A stretch of DNA of 50,250 nucleotides, from positions 1 to 50,250 of the forward strand of contig JABDPB010000052.1 of assembly GCA_013042995.1 (NCBI GenBank), given 5' to 3'. This document shows, piece after piece, positions 18,775 through 26,696 of the stretch (within the stretch, counting starts at the first letter, position 1; each line of letters opens with the position of its first letter). Made by a program: the position numbers and the translations under genes. The notes below the pieces were generated by a model. The model was not told the DNA's origin and ran no database searches. It worked only from the letters and a program-made list of their open reading frames with translations. The stretch is from Ignavibacteriaceae bacterium (GTDB lineage: Bacteria > Bacteroidota > Ignavibacteria > Ignavibacteriales > Ignavibacteriaceae).

Positions 18775-19442
18775 TCTATTTTACCTGCCGGTGGGCTGAA
18801 ATACTCTGTGTATGCACGGTCTTCTCTAAATATCTGCTTAAACAACAAATTAAAATCATCATCTTTATTAACAAAATCTAGGTCTGTTGCATTAACAATT
18901 AACAGTGGCGTGTTGTCGTACCGGAAAAAGTAGTGATTGTACGCTTCACTTAATTCATCAAGGTAATTTCGTGATAGTGCTCTTTCAACTTTACGATTTC
19001 TCGTTTTAATATTATACATCAGTCTGTCAGTGCTAGCTTGCAGATAAACGGTTAAATCGGGCTTGCGCAAGCTGCGTTCCAGTAAGGGATAAATACTTTC
19101 GTAAAGATTCAATTCATCTTTGCTAAGATTTAGATAAGCAAAAATTCTGTCTTTATCAAATAAATAATCTCCAACTATATAACTTGTGAACAGATCTTCT
19201 TGTGCAAGCTCCTGCTGCTGTTTAAACCTATTGATTAAAAAAAACATCTGCGTTTGAAAAGCGAACCTTTCTCGATCTGAATAAAATTTTTCTAAGAATG
19301 GATTGTTATCGAACATTTCTAAAACTAATTTCGCATCCAATCTATCTCTAATCTTTTTTGCCAGACTTGTTTTTCCTACACCAATCGCTCCTTCAATAAC
19401 AATAAATCGTAGTTCTTTATTTGTGTTTTGATCTTCACTCAT
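18771..19442 (-). CDS. Deoxynucleoside kinase
   Basis: A 223-residue enzyme of the deoxyadenosine/deoxyguanosine kinase family, which phosphorylates salvaged deoxynucleosides. The P-loop is IEGAIGVGKTSLAK (about 17-30). The substrate region DYLFDKDRIFAYL contains the family's acidic/Arg pair. KPDLTVYLQASTDRLMYNIKTRNR is the strand and lid region. It overlaps folK by 4 bp, which links nucleoside salvage and folate genes in one operon. The preferred nucleoside is not evident. Confidence 0.93.
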   Translation of the reverse strand: MSEDQNTNKELRFIVIEGAIGVGKTSLAKKIRDRLDAKLVLEMFDNNPFLEKFYSDRERFAFQTQMFFLINRFKQQQELAQEDLFTSYIVGDYLFDKDRIFAYLNLSKDELNLYESIYPLLERSLRKPDLTVYLQASTDRLMYNIKTRNRKVERALSRNYLDELSEAYNHYFFRYDNTPLLIVNATDLDFVNKDDDFNLLFKQIFREDRAYTEYFSPPAGKIE

Positions 19443-19975
19443 TTTATGAGGACTTTATGTGGAATTTTTCTGATTATGTGTCTTTTAATTTTTATTTCCG
19501 CGGGTTTGTAAGTTTTATTCTTAAAACTACAAATTTCACAAATTTTTTTGTTTAATTCGGGGTGTTCAAATTTTGGCGCAATTTCGCAAAATGGAATTAA
19601 AACAAAATCTCTGTTCAATAAATCCTTATGCGGAATTGTCAGCTGATCGTCACTAAAAATAATATTGTTGAAAAACAGGATATCCAGATCAATTTCTCTA
19701 GGTCCCCATTTTACAGTTTTTTTTCTACCAGCTTGCTCTTCTACTTTCTTTAAAAATGAAAACAACTCAGATGGTTGATAATAAGTTTTAATTTCAAACA
19801 CAGCATTAAAAAAATTTTCCTGGTCTAATTCACCGTATGGTTTGGTTTCGTAAATGGATGATACTGTTTCCACTTGACAGTAATAATCCTGATCTACCAA
19901 TTCAATTGCAGAATCAATTTTATTTATCTGCACACCAATGTTTGACCCAATCCCTATGTACGCAGTGTTATTTAT
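19439..19975 (-). CDS. folK: HPPK (6-hydroxymethyl-7,8-dihydropterin pyrophosphokinase), probable AUA start codon
   Basis: Folate pathway kinase that transfers pyrophosphate from ATP to the pterin. Motifs are YETKPYG, FFNAVFEIKT and GPREIDLDILFF. The first standard start, GTG 19931-19933, would cut off the essential first strand. The frame upstream encodes INNTAYIGIGSNIGVQINK, the family's N-terminal GSNxG motif. ATA 19973-19975 lies 6 nt after GAGGA (19982-19986) and gives 178 residues. The metal aspartates then fall at D96 and D98, next to D95 and D97 of the E. coli enzyme. The upstream stop is at 19988-19990, and no ATG, GTG or TTG occurs between it and the ATA. folB is 17 bp upstream. Confidence 0.92.
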   Translation of the reverse strand: MNNTAYIGIGSNIGVQINKIDSAIELVDQDYYCQVETVSSIYETKPYGELDQENFFNAVFEIKTYYQPSELFSFLKKVEEQAGRKKTVKWGPREIDLDILFFNNIIFSDDQLTIPHKDLLNRDFVLIPFCEIAPKFEHPELNKKICEICSFKNKTYKPAEIKIKRHIIRKIPHKVLIK

Positions 19976-19992
19976 TTTAGTTCCTCACTTAA

Positions 19993-20367
19993 CTATATAA
20001 AATCGTTTCTATCTTTTACAACTTCCGCTTCAACACAATCGGCAACCCCACCAAGCGGTGGATTATTTTTTCGAACTCTTACTGCAACTTTATTAATCTG
20101 CAAATATTTTTTAAAAAGTTCGTCTGCAATTTCTGTTGCAAGTGCTTCAATCAGGTAATACTTTTGATTTATAGCAAGTTTACTTAAGAAGGAGTAAACT
20201 TCATAATAATCAACTGTTTTTTTAATATTGTCTTCGGCAGCTGCTTCAGAAAAGTCAGTGTAGATATCTATATCAGCTTCAAATTTTCCGCCTGCATTCT
20301 GCTCCTGAGTACTGACTCCGTGATAGCCGTAAAAAGTTGCATTTTTTATTCTAATAACATTTATCAT
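19993..20367 (-). CDS. folB: Dihydroneopterin aldolase
   Basis: The 124-residue length fits FolB, which cleaves dihydroneopterin to hydroxymethyl-dihydropterin, the substrate of FolK. Visible motifs are NATFYGYHGVSTQEQNAGGKFEADI at the N-terminus (shown in full family order, residues 8-32) and LIEALATEIADELF. The C-terminal NPPLGGVADCVEAEV closes the active site. folK follows 17 bp later, so consecutive pathway steps are adjacent. Confidence 0.95.
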   Translation of the reverse strand: MINVIRIKNATFYGYHGVSTQEQNAGGKFEADIDIYTDFSEAAAEDNIKKTVDYYEVYSFLSKLAINQKYYLIEALATEIADELFKKYLQINKVAVRVRKNNPPLGGVADCVEAEVVKDRNDFI

Positions 20368-20437
20368 TTATTAAAAATACCTCTGAAATGTAAAATTAAG
20401 CATTTAAAAAGTAAATTAATTTGTAATTATTTTTCAC

Positions 20438-21367
20438 CTAATCCTCGGGTTTATGTTGCCTAATTATTGTTCCCTTTCTCAACTTAAGCAAATTGCCAAG
20501 ATTAGCCCAAAAAACTCCTGTTAGCACAAGTGCCGAGCCAATAAAATGTCGAGTTGAAAGTTCCTCTTGGTAAAAAAGAAATCCTAGTATCAACGCAACG
20601 ATTGGAGTAATAAAAGCAATTAAAGAAAGAATAACAATGTTCAAACGCTTTAGCAGCCAGTAGTAAAAAGTAAAGGTAACAACGCTTCCAAAAACAGCTA
20701 AATAAAGCAAAGAAATAACTGCAGTTTGATCAATCCTGACGGTAGAAATATCTTCAAAAAAAACAGAGATAAAAATCAAACAGACAGCCGCAATTACCAT
20801 CGGAATGAAATTCATCGAAAGCGGATGAAGATGATGCCCGAATTTTTTTATAGAAACTGCAATCCACGCCTGCATTACTCCGCTAAGCACGATTGCAATC
20901 ATCCCAAAAATATAATCTGTAAAATTGCCTGTAAATGAATCTGAAAATATCACAACTATTCCTGCGAATCCAAGCAGCGTCCCAAAAATTTTATAAAACC
21001 CTATTGTTTCAGATGGAAGTCTAAGGTACGAAAAGATCAGTACAACAAACGGAAAAACTGCAAACAAAACCGAAGCCATACCGGATGGAACATGCTGCAT
21101 CCCCCAATACACAAGTCCAAATGGAATTAAAAATGAAAAGAATCCCATTAAAAGATATAGCCGAATAGAGACTTTATCCTTTTGTATGAAAATATTTTTC
21201 ATCTTCATCAGAATCAAAATTATAACTGAAGCTAATGCAAATCTTACACCTACTGAAAAGATGGGTGTTAAAGATTCTAAACCATAACGAATAGCCAGCC
21301 AAGTTGAACCCCAGATAAGACAAAGCGAAACGTAGACTAATGCAACCTTTAGACCCAAACCTTTCAT
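20438..21367 (-). CDS. EamA/DMT family transporter
   Basis: A 309-residue protein with ten hydrophobic helices in two EamA repeats. LIWGSTWLAIRYGLESLTPIF marks the first repeat, and GVMQAWIAVSIKKFGHHLHP and ITPIVALILGFLFYQEELS mark the second. It is an inner-membrane metabolite exporter or importer of unknown substrate. It overlaps the pgeF gene upstream by 4 bp. Confidence 0.93.
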   Translation of the reverse strand: MKGLGLKVALVYVSLCLIWGSTWLAIRYGLESLTPIFSVGVRFALASVIILILMKMKNIFIQKDKVSIRLYLLMGFFSFLIPFGLVYWGMQHVPSGMASVLFAVFPFVVLIFSYLRLPSETIGFYKIFGTLLGFAGIVVIFSDSFTGNFTDYIFGMIAIVLSGVMQAWIAVSIKKFGHHLHPLSMNFIPMVIAAVCLIFISVFFEDISTVRIDQTAVISLLYLAVFGSVVTFTFYYWLLKRLNIVILSLIAFITPIVALILGFLFYQEELSTRHFIGSALVLTGVFWANLGNLLKLRKGTIIRQHKPED

Positions 21368-22104
21368 AATTTATCCCTCATATATATCACCCCAATTGCC
21401 CTGCCTGACTTTTCACCACTTCGGCGGTAAGAGTGCAAGAGATTTGAATATTCGTAACTACACAGTTTTGAAACCTGAATGTTTGTTTTTTTTACTCCTG
21501 CATCTAAAAGAATTTTATAGTTTGCACTTTTTAAATCAAGAAAATATTTATCATTTTTTGCTAGGATAAAATCATTATTAAAATTATCCGCAACATCATC
21601 TCCTATCTCATAATTTGACTGTGAAATTGATGGTCCAATGTAACAGATTAAATCTTTTGATTGCGAATTGAAATCATTACTTAATTTGAATAAAGTTTTT
21701 GCCAATATTTTTTTAGCTGTTCCTCTCCAACCTGAATGAATAGCAGCCACAAGTTTTATTTTCTTATCATATATAAAAATTGCTGGGCAGTCTGCTGAAC
21801 TTATTATTAGCCCCAAATCAGGTTTGGTTGTAATTAATCCATCACTTTCGTCACAATAGCTAGCTTTATTTGTAGTTGATACTTTATCACCATGCACCTG
21901 TTTTTGAGAGCTTACTGTGCTTTCATCTAAACCAATTATGTTAAAAAAGGCTTGCCTGTTTTTCTTTACATTTTCTTTTATGTCTCCAACTTTGTACGAC
22001 ATATTAAAAAAATATGGTGCTTTTCTACTAAAACCGCTTTTAGTACTGAACGCACAAATAACTTCCGTGTAAGGGTTAAATATATGCGGTCTTATGACTA
22101 ACAT
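21364..22104 (-). CDS. pgeF: Peptidoglycan editing factor PgeF / YfiH-family laccase-domain enzyme
   Basis: A 246-residue Cu-oxidase_4 (YfiH) protein. The zinc-site residues are in QKQVHGDKV, SSADCPAIFIYD and AAIHSGWRGTAKKI. Proteins of this family have been assigned purine nucleoside phosphorylase and adenosine deaminase activities and, in E. coli, removal of mis-incorporated peptidoglycan amino acids. Which role applies here is not evident. It is the first gene of the minus-strand series and is divergent from surE across 96 bp. Confidence 0.93.
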   Translation of the reverse strand: MLVIRPHIFNPYTEVICAFSTKSGFSRKAPYFFNMSYKVGDIKENVKKNRQAFFNIIGLDESTVSSQKQVHGDKVSTTNKASYCDESDGLITTKPDLGLIISSADCPAIFIYDKKIKLVAAIHSGWRGTAKKILAKTLFKLSNDFNSQSKDLICYIGPSISQSNYEIGDDVADNFNNDFILAKNDKYFLDLKSANYKILLDAGVKKTNIQVSKLCSYEYSNLLHSYRRSGEKSGRAIGVIYMRDKL

Positions 22105-22136
22105 AGGGAAAAATAAATCAGAGGCTTGCTCATAAA

Positions 22137-22165
22137 TTGAGACTGTAAACGTTTAATAGTATATT
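22137..22165 (+). promoter_or_regulatory. Candidate sigma70-type promoter for surE
   Basis: TTGAGA (22137-22142) and TATATT (22160-22165) are 17 nt apart, 36 bp before the surE TTG start. The leader also has a GAGGT ribosome-binding site 7 nt before that start. Confidence 0.5.
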
Positions 22166-22200
22166 AGCAAACAATTAAAACTTAAGTTGAGGTAAATATA

Positions 22201-22980
22201 TTGAAAATATTAGTAACCAATGATGATGGGATTGATTCTGCAGGTATCGCAGCTCTTGCCAAGGGATTAAAAGAGATTGCAGAGGTAATTGTTGTTGCAC
22301 CGCACGACGAGCAAAGTGCTGTTGGCCACGGAATTACGATGAAAAATCCTTTGAGAGTTTCAAAATATTTCAAGAACGGTTCCTTTTTTGGTTATGCTGT
22401 TGAAGGAACTCCTGCTGATTGTGTTAAAATGGGCATCAGGAATATTGCAGGCAAACCACCCGATCTTGTAATATCAGGGATAAATCACGGATCAAACACA
22501 GCAATAAATATTATATATTCGGGAACAGTTTCTGCTGCAAGAGAAGCTGCAATAATGGACATTCCCGCAATTGCAATTTCAGTTACCAACCACGATGCAA
22601 GGGATTTCAGATACGCATCAAAGGTTGCTCAAATGGTTGCACTCAAAGTTGTGGAACATGGATTACCAAATGGTACACTGCTTAATGTGAATGTTCCCAA
22701 CATTCCTGAGAGTGAAATTGCAGGTATACTGGTAACAAAGCAGAGTAAAGCAAAGTGGGATGATATTTATGAAAAACGAACTGACCCCTACGGCAAAGAT
22801 TATTACTGGCTGACAGGAAAGTTGGTAGAGATTGAAGCAGAACTGGACACCGACCAGAGAGCAGTTAAAAATAATTTTGTTTCCATTACTCCGATTCATT
22901 TCGATTTAACTGACCACGATACCTTAAAGAAAATGAAAAGCTGGGATATTGAAAAGGTAGTGAATGAAAAAACTATTTGA
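22201..22980 (+). CDS. surE: 5'/3'-nucleotidase SurE
   Basis: A 259-residue metal-dependent phosphatase acting on nucleoside monophosphates. The metal site is TNDDGIDSAGI at the start, with APHDEQSAVGHGIT, GTPADCV and SGINHGSN all present in family order. The start codon is TTG at 22201, preceded by GAGGT, and no ATG lies closer to the conserved MKILVTNDDG. The PhzF gene overlaps its 3' end by 17 bp. Confidence 0.97.
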   Translation: MKILVTNDDGIDSAGIAALAKGLKEIAEVIVVAPHDEQSAVGHGITMKNPLRVSKYFKNGSFFGYAVEGTPADCVKMGIRNIAGKPPDLVISGINHGSNTAINIIYSGTVSAAREAAIMDIPAIAISVTNHDARDFRYASKVAQMVALKVVEHGLPNGTLLNVNVPNIPESEIAGILVTKQSKAKWDDIYEKRTDPYGKDYYWLTGKLVEIEAELDTDQRAVKNNFVSITPIHFDLTDHDTLKKMKSWDIEKVVNEKTI

Positions 22981-23833
22981 TATTTATCAAATAGATGCAT
23001 TTACAGATGAACCATTTCAGGGCAATTCTGCAGGCGTTGTTTACTTCGATGAATTATCCGACAAAGATATGCAATCGATTGCACGTGAAATGAATGTTTC
23101 TGAAACTGCATTCCTTTCAAAATCAGATAAGGCAGATTTTAATTTAAGGTGGTTTACTCCAAAAGTTGAAGTAAAACTTTGCGGACATGCAACAATAGCT
23201 TCAATCCATTATTTAGTTGAGCGTGGAATTGTAAAAAAAAATACAGAAGTCAGTTTTAATACTCTATCGGGAATTTTAAAGAGCAAATGTGAAGATGATC
23301 TGTACTATTTAAACCTTCCTATCCCAAAAATTGAAAAATTTGAAGGCAAGAGAGAAGAAATACTCGAAGCAATTTCAATTAACCTCGAAAGTATTCACAC
23401 TAATTTTCCATTCTTAATTGCGGATAAAAGTTATCTCTATATTTATGTGAAAAGTCTAGAGTCGTTGAGGGAAATATCACCAAATTTTACTGCTCTAAAA
23501 AATTTGACTGATGCAAAAAAAGAATTCGAAGCAGTGACAGTTTTTACAACAGAAACTTTTCTAAAGAATTATACTGCACATTTAAGATTTTTTGCTCCTT
23601 ATTTTGGAATAGATGAAGATCCTGTTACAGGCTCTGCAAACGGACCTTTACTACTTGTTTTAAAAGAGCTTGGATTGATTGGCAAAAATATCGATGACAA
23701 TACGTTTTCATTTGAACAGGGTGATTTTGTTGGCAGAAAAGGACGAGTCAAAGTCACATATTCTGCGGCAAAAAATAAGCTTGTTATTGCGGGAAAAGCA
23801 ATCACAATTTTAAAAGGAGAAATCATTTTTTAA
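22964..23833 (+). CDS. PhzF family isomerase/epimerase-like protein
   Basis: A 289-residue protein with the two-lobed diaminopimelate-epimerase-like fold of the PhzF family. It has DAFTDEPFQGNSAGV near the N-terminus, the catalytic-Glu segment MNVSETAFLS, KLCGHATIAS and DEDPVTGSANGPL. Most PhzF proteins have no known substrate, so the function is unassigned. It overlaps surE by 17 bp and shares one base with the next gene, so the three are probably co-translated. Confidence 0.93.
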   Translation: MKKLFDIYQIDAFTDEPFQGNSAGVVYFDELSDKDMQSIAREMNVSETAFLSKSDKADFNLRWFTPKVEVKLCGHATIASIHYLVERGIVKKNTEVSFNTLSGILKSKCEDDLYYLNLPIPKIEKFEGKREEILEAISINLESIHTNFPFLIADKSYLYIYVKSLESLREISPNFTALKNLTDAKKEFEAVTVFTTETFLKNYTAHLRFFAPYFGIDEDPVTGSANGPLLLVLKELGLIGKNIDDNTFSFEQGDFVGRKGRVKVTYSAAKNKLVIAGKAITILKGEIIF

Positions 23834-25980
23834 TGTTTGGCTATGAAGAATACGGTATCTCACTCTCTTTTCACTTTGTTTACTTACTGTTTGCATTATT
23901 ATTAAGTGCAGGATATACTTTTTATGCTTACAAATATACAATTCCACAAACCGGGAAATTTCAAAAAGCAGTTTTAACAATTCTAAGAACTCTTGCACTA
24001 CTGCTGCTTTTACTCATTTTATTCGAACCAATCTTAAACCTAACCAGGATAGAGAAAAATACGCCATCGAATTTTGTGTTTATTGATAATTCTCGCTCAA
24101 TTAAAATTGATGATCAAACGAATAGAAAAGAGAGCACATTAAAAATTGTAGAAATGTTGAGTGCAAATTCTCAGGCTCAGAATATAGTCTTTTATACTTT
24201 CGGAAGTGATGTGAATGAAGTTTCTTTGGACAGCCTAAGTAATATTAAATTTACAGATGGAGTTACAAACATTGCAAACATTTTTTCATTTTCACAAAAA
24301 GATGAATTAAATCTCTCGTCAATAATTCTAATTAGCGATGGAGTTTTCAATTCAGGCAACAACCCTTATTACAACGCAGTCAAAACCGGTGTCCCGGTTT
24401 TTACAATTGGAGTTGGAGACACAACTCGCAGAAAAGATATTGAAATCAAAAAAGTTTTACACAATGAATTAGTCTATGCGGAAACACCAACAACAGTCGC
24501 CGCAACAATTCAAAACTATGGATTTGAAAATGAAAAAATCACTGTTACTTTAACTGAAAATGGAAAAATAATTTCTTCAAATATTATAAAACTTAGCAGT
24601 ACGGGAATTCAAAATGTACCCTTTGAATATACGCCTGAAAGCAGCGGTGAAAAAAAATTATCTGTAGATATTTCCAAATTAAATGGAGAGTTTACACTTG
24701 CAAACAATAAAAGAATATTCTATTTAAATGTGTTATCGAATAAAATAGGGATATTGCTGATTGCATCAAGTCCCTCTTCTGATTTATCCTTCATTAAAAA
24801 CTCACTGCAACTTGATGAGAACTTAGCTGTAAATTCAATTACACAAATTTCTTCCAACCGTTTTCTTGAAGATTTAAGCTATAGCAAATTAGATAGTGCG
24901 GATATTTTATTTTTAATCGGGTTTCCTTCAAATAACACCCCAAATGAGTTGTGGACACGTGTACAGAATAAAATAGTAAATGAAAAGGTTCCCTACTTTT
25001 TAACTCTTTCTCCAAATATAAATCTAAATAGACTTATGGATTTGAAATCAGAATTATCATTTACAATTCAGCAATCGTTAAGTGGATATAAAGAAGTACA
25101 ACCGGAAATTTCGACTGAGTTTTATAACCATCCGCTAATTCAGCATGTTTCATCAAACGTAGTTGAAGCGTGGAACAAACTTCCCCCGGTTCTGCAGCCA
25201 AAAAATATTTTTGCAACAAAACCAGAAAGCAGAATTTTGTCAATCATAAAAATTAATAATAAGCTTGTTAGTTCGCCTCTTATTATGTTGCGAAACTTTA
25301 GTGGCAGAAAATCTGTAACTATTCTTGCAAAAGATATTTGGCGCTGGAAGTTGCAAACAGCAATAAAACAAATAAACTTGTTTGAGAGTTTCATTTCAAA
25401 TTCTGTTAAATGGTTAAACGCAGCAGATAATCAGAAAAAAGTTGCAATTAAAACCTCAAAAAAAAATTACTCTCAGGGAGAAAGAGTTGATTTTTCTGCA
25501 CAAGTTTTGGATGAATCTCTAAATTCTGTCTCAAACGCCGAAATAAAAATAAAAATTGATTCTGATGACAATTCTTTTGAGACTGATTTACAAATGGTTG
25601 GTAAAGGAATTTATGAAGGCTCAATTGCCTTAAACGAAACCGGAGATTTTAATTTTAGCGGAGAAGCACTCCGTGAGGGTAAAAAACTCGGTCAAGATAA
25701 AGGAACATTTAACATTGGCGAAATTGATCTTGAAATGATTGATCCTGTTATGAACTATAATCTTTTAAATCTGATAGCAAATGAAACAGGTGGTAAATAT
25801 TTTTCGCCTGAAAACAAAAACGAACTTTTAAAACAAATTGATAAGATTAATAGAGTATCAATTAAAGAAAAAGTAATAACTTCTGAAATCAAACTTTGGT
25901 CAAGTGAATGGATGTTAATAACAGCGATTTTACTCTTTTCGATCGAATGGTTCATCAGGAAAAGAGTTGGTCTGCTTTAG
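23833..25980 (+). CDS. Large membrane protein with VWA-like and GATase1-like domains
   Basis: A 715-residue protein. Two N-terminal membrane helices (about 12-33 and 46-68) are followed by a VWA domain. Its metal-site residues are D85, S87 and S89 in FIDNSRSI and D169 in ILISDGVFNSG. A beta-sandwich region (about 205-300), a GATase1-like Rossmann region starting IGILLIASSPSSDLSF, another Ig-like segment and a final helix near WMLITAILLFSIEWFI follow. This architecture occurs in Bacteroidota next to Bat-type or PhzF genes, but no function is established. Most of it should face the periplasm. It shares one base with the PhzF gene. Confidence 0.88.
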   Translation: MFGYEEYGISLSFHFVYLLFALLLSAGYTFYAYKYTIPQTGKFQKAVLTILRTLALLLLLLILFEPILNLTRIEKNTPSNFVFIDNSRSIKIDDQTNRKESTLKIVEMLSANSQAQNIVFYTFGSDVNEVSLDSLSNIKFTDGVTNIANIFSFSQKDELNLSSIILISDGVFNSGNNPYYNAVKTGVPVFTIGVGDTTRRKDIEIKKVLHNELVYAETPTTVAATIQNYGFENEKITVTLTENGKIISSNIIKLSSTGIQNVPFEYTPESSGEKKLSVDISKLNGEFTLANNKRIFYLNVLSNKIGILLIASSPSSDLSFIKNSLQLDENLAVNSITQISSNRFLEDLSYSKLDSADILFLIGFPSNNTPNELWTRVQNKIVNEKVPYFLTLSPNINLNRLMDLKSELSFTIQQSLSGYKEVQPEISTEFYNHPLIQHVSSNVVEAWNKLPPVLQPKNIFATKPESRILSIIKINNKLVSSPLIMLRNFSGRKSVTILAKDIWRWKLQTAIKQINLFESFISNSVKWLNAADNQKKVAIKTSKKNYSQGERVDFSAQVLDESLNSVSNAEIKIKIDSDDNSFETDLQMVGKGIYEGSIALNETGDFNFSGEALREGKKLGQDKGTFNIGEIDLEMIDPVMNYNLLNLIANETGGKYFSPENKNELLKQIDKINRVSIKEKVITSEIKLWSSEWMLITAILLFSIEWFIRKRVGLL

Positions 25981-26005
25981 ATTTCTTTATTAAAATCATT
26001 TCTAA

Positions 26006-26692
26006 TTGAAGAATACATTTTACACTATTTTAGATTTTTTTCTTCCACGGTATTGCGCAGGCTGTAGTAAAAAATTAAGTTTTGGTGAGCCACTTATTTG
26101 TAGCACTTGTTTCGATGATATACCTCCAGCTGATCCTGATCGAATTGAAATTGAATTTGAAAGAAAATTCGAGCGGTCCAACTTTGTTCAAGATTTCCTT
26201 TCAGCGTACGTTTATGAAAGTGATGGCACACTTCATAATATTATTCACTCTCTTAAGTACAATAAAAAATTTCGTTTGGGAATTTTGCTTGGAAATAAAC
26301 TCGCAGAAACTGTTAAAGGTATAAATAATAAATGGAGAATTGATTTAATATTAGCAATTCCACTGCATCATTTAAAAAAAGCAGAAAGGGGATTTAATCA
26401 ATCCGATTTTATTGTTAAAGGGATGGCGAATTCATTGAAAATTCCATATTCAAATAAAGTTCTAAAGCGAATAAGATTTACAGAATCTCAAACTAAATTG
26501 AATTTGAGCGAGAGAGCTCAAAATGTTTCAGGCGCATTTCAAGTTAGACAAAAAAAGAAGATTAATGGAAGAAATATTCTTTTAGTAGATGATGTGATTA
26601 CAACCGGTGCAACAATTAACGAATGTGCAAAAGTGTTGATAGAGAATGGCGCAAACAAGGTTTACTCTTCTTCCATCGCAATTGCTGAATAA
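26006..26692 (+). CDS. ComF family phosphoribosyltransferase-like protein
   Basis: A 228-residue protein with an N-terminal zinc-binding CAGC...CSTC pair (about 18-36) and a C-terminal PRTase fold. The PRPP-binding loop ILLVDDVITTGATINEC is intact. Relatives support DNA uptake in naturally competent bacteria, often with ComFA or ComEC, but none are in the window. The start is TTG 26006, 25 bp after the VWA gene. The stop is 4 bp from the convergent argS stop. Confidence 0.93.
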   Translation: MKNTFYTILDFFLPRYCAGCSKKLSFGEPLICSTCFDDIPPADPDRIEIEFERKFERSNFVQDFLSAYVYESDGTLHNIIHSLKYNKKFRLGILLGNKLAETVKGINNKWRIDLILAIPLHHLKKAERGFNQSDFIVKGMANSLKIPYSNKVLKRIRFTESQTKLNLSERAQNVSGAFQVRQKKKINGRNILLVDDVITTGATINECAKVLIENGANKVYSSSIAIAE

Positions 26693-26696
26693 CATT

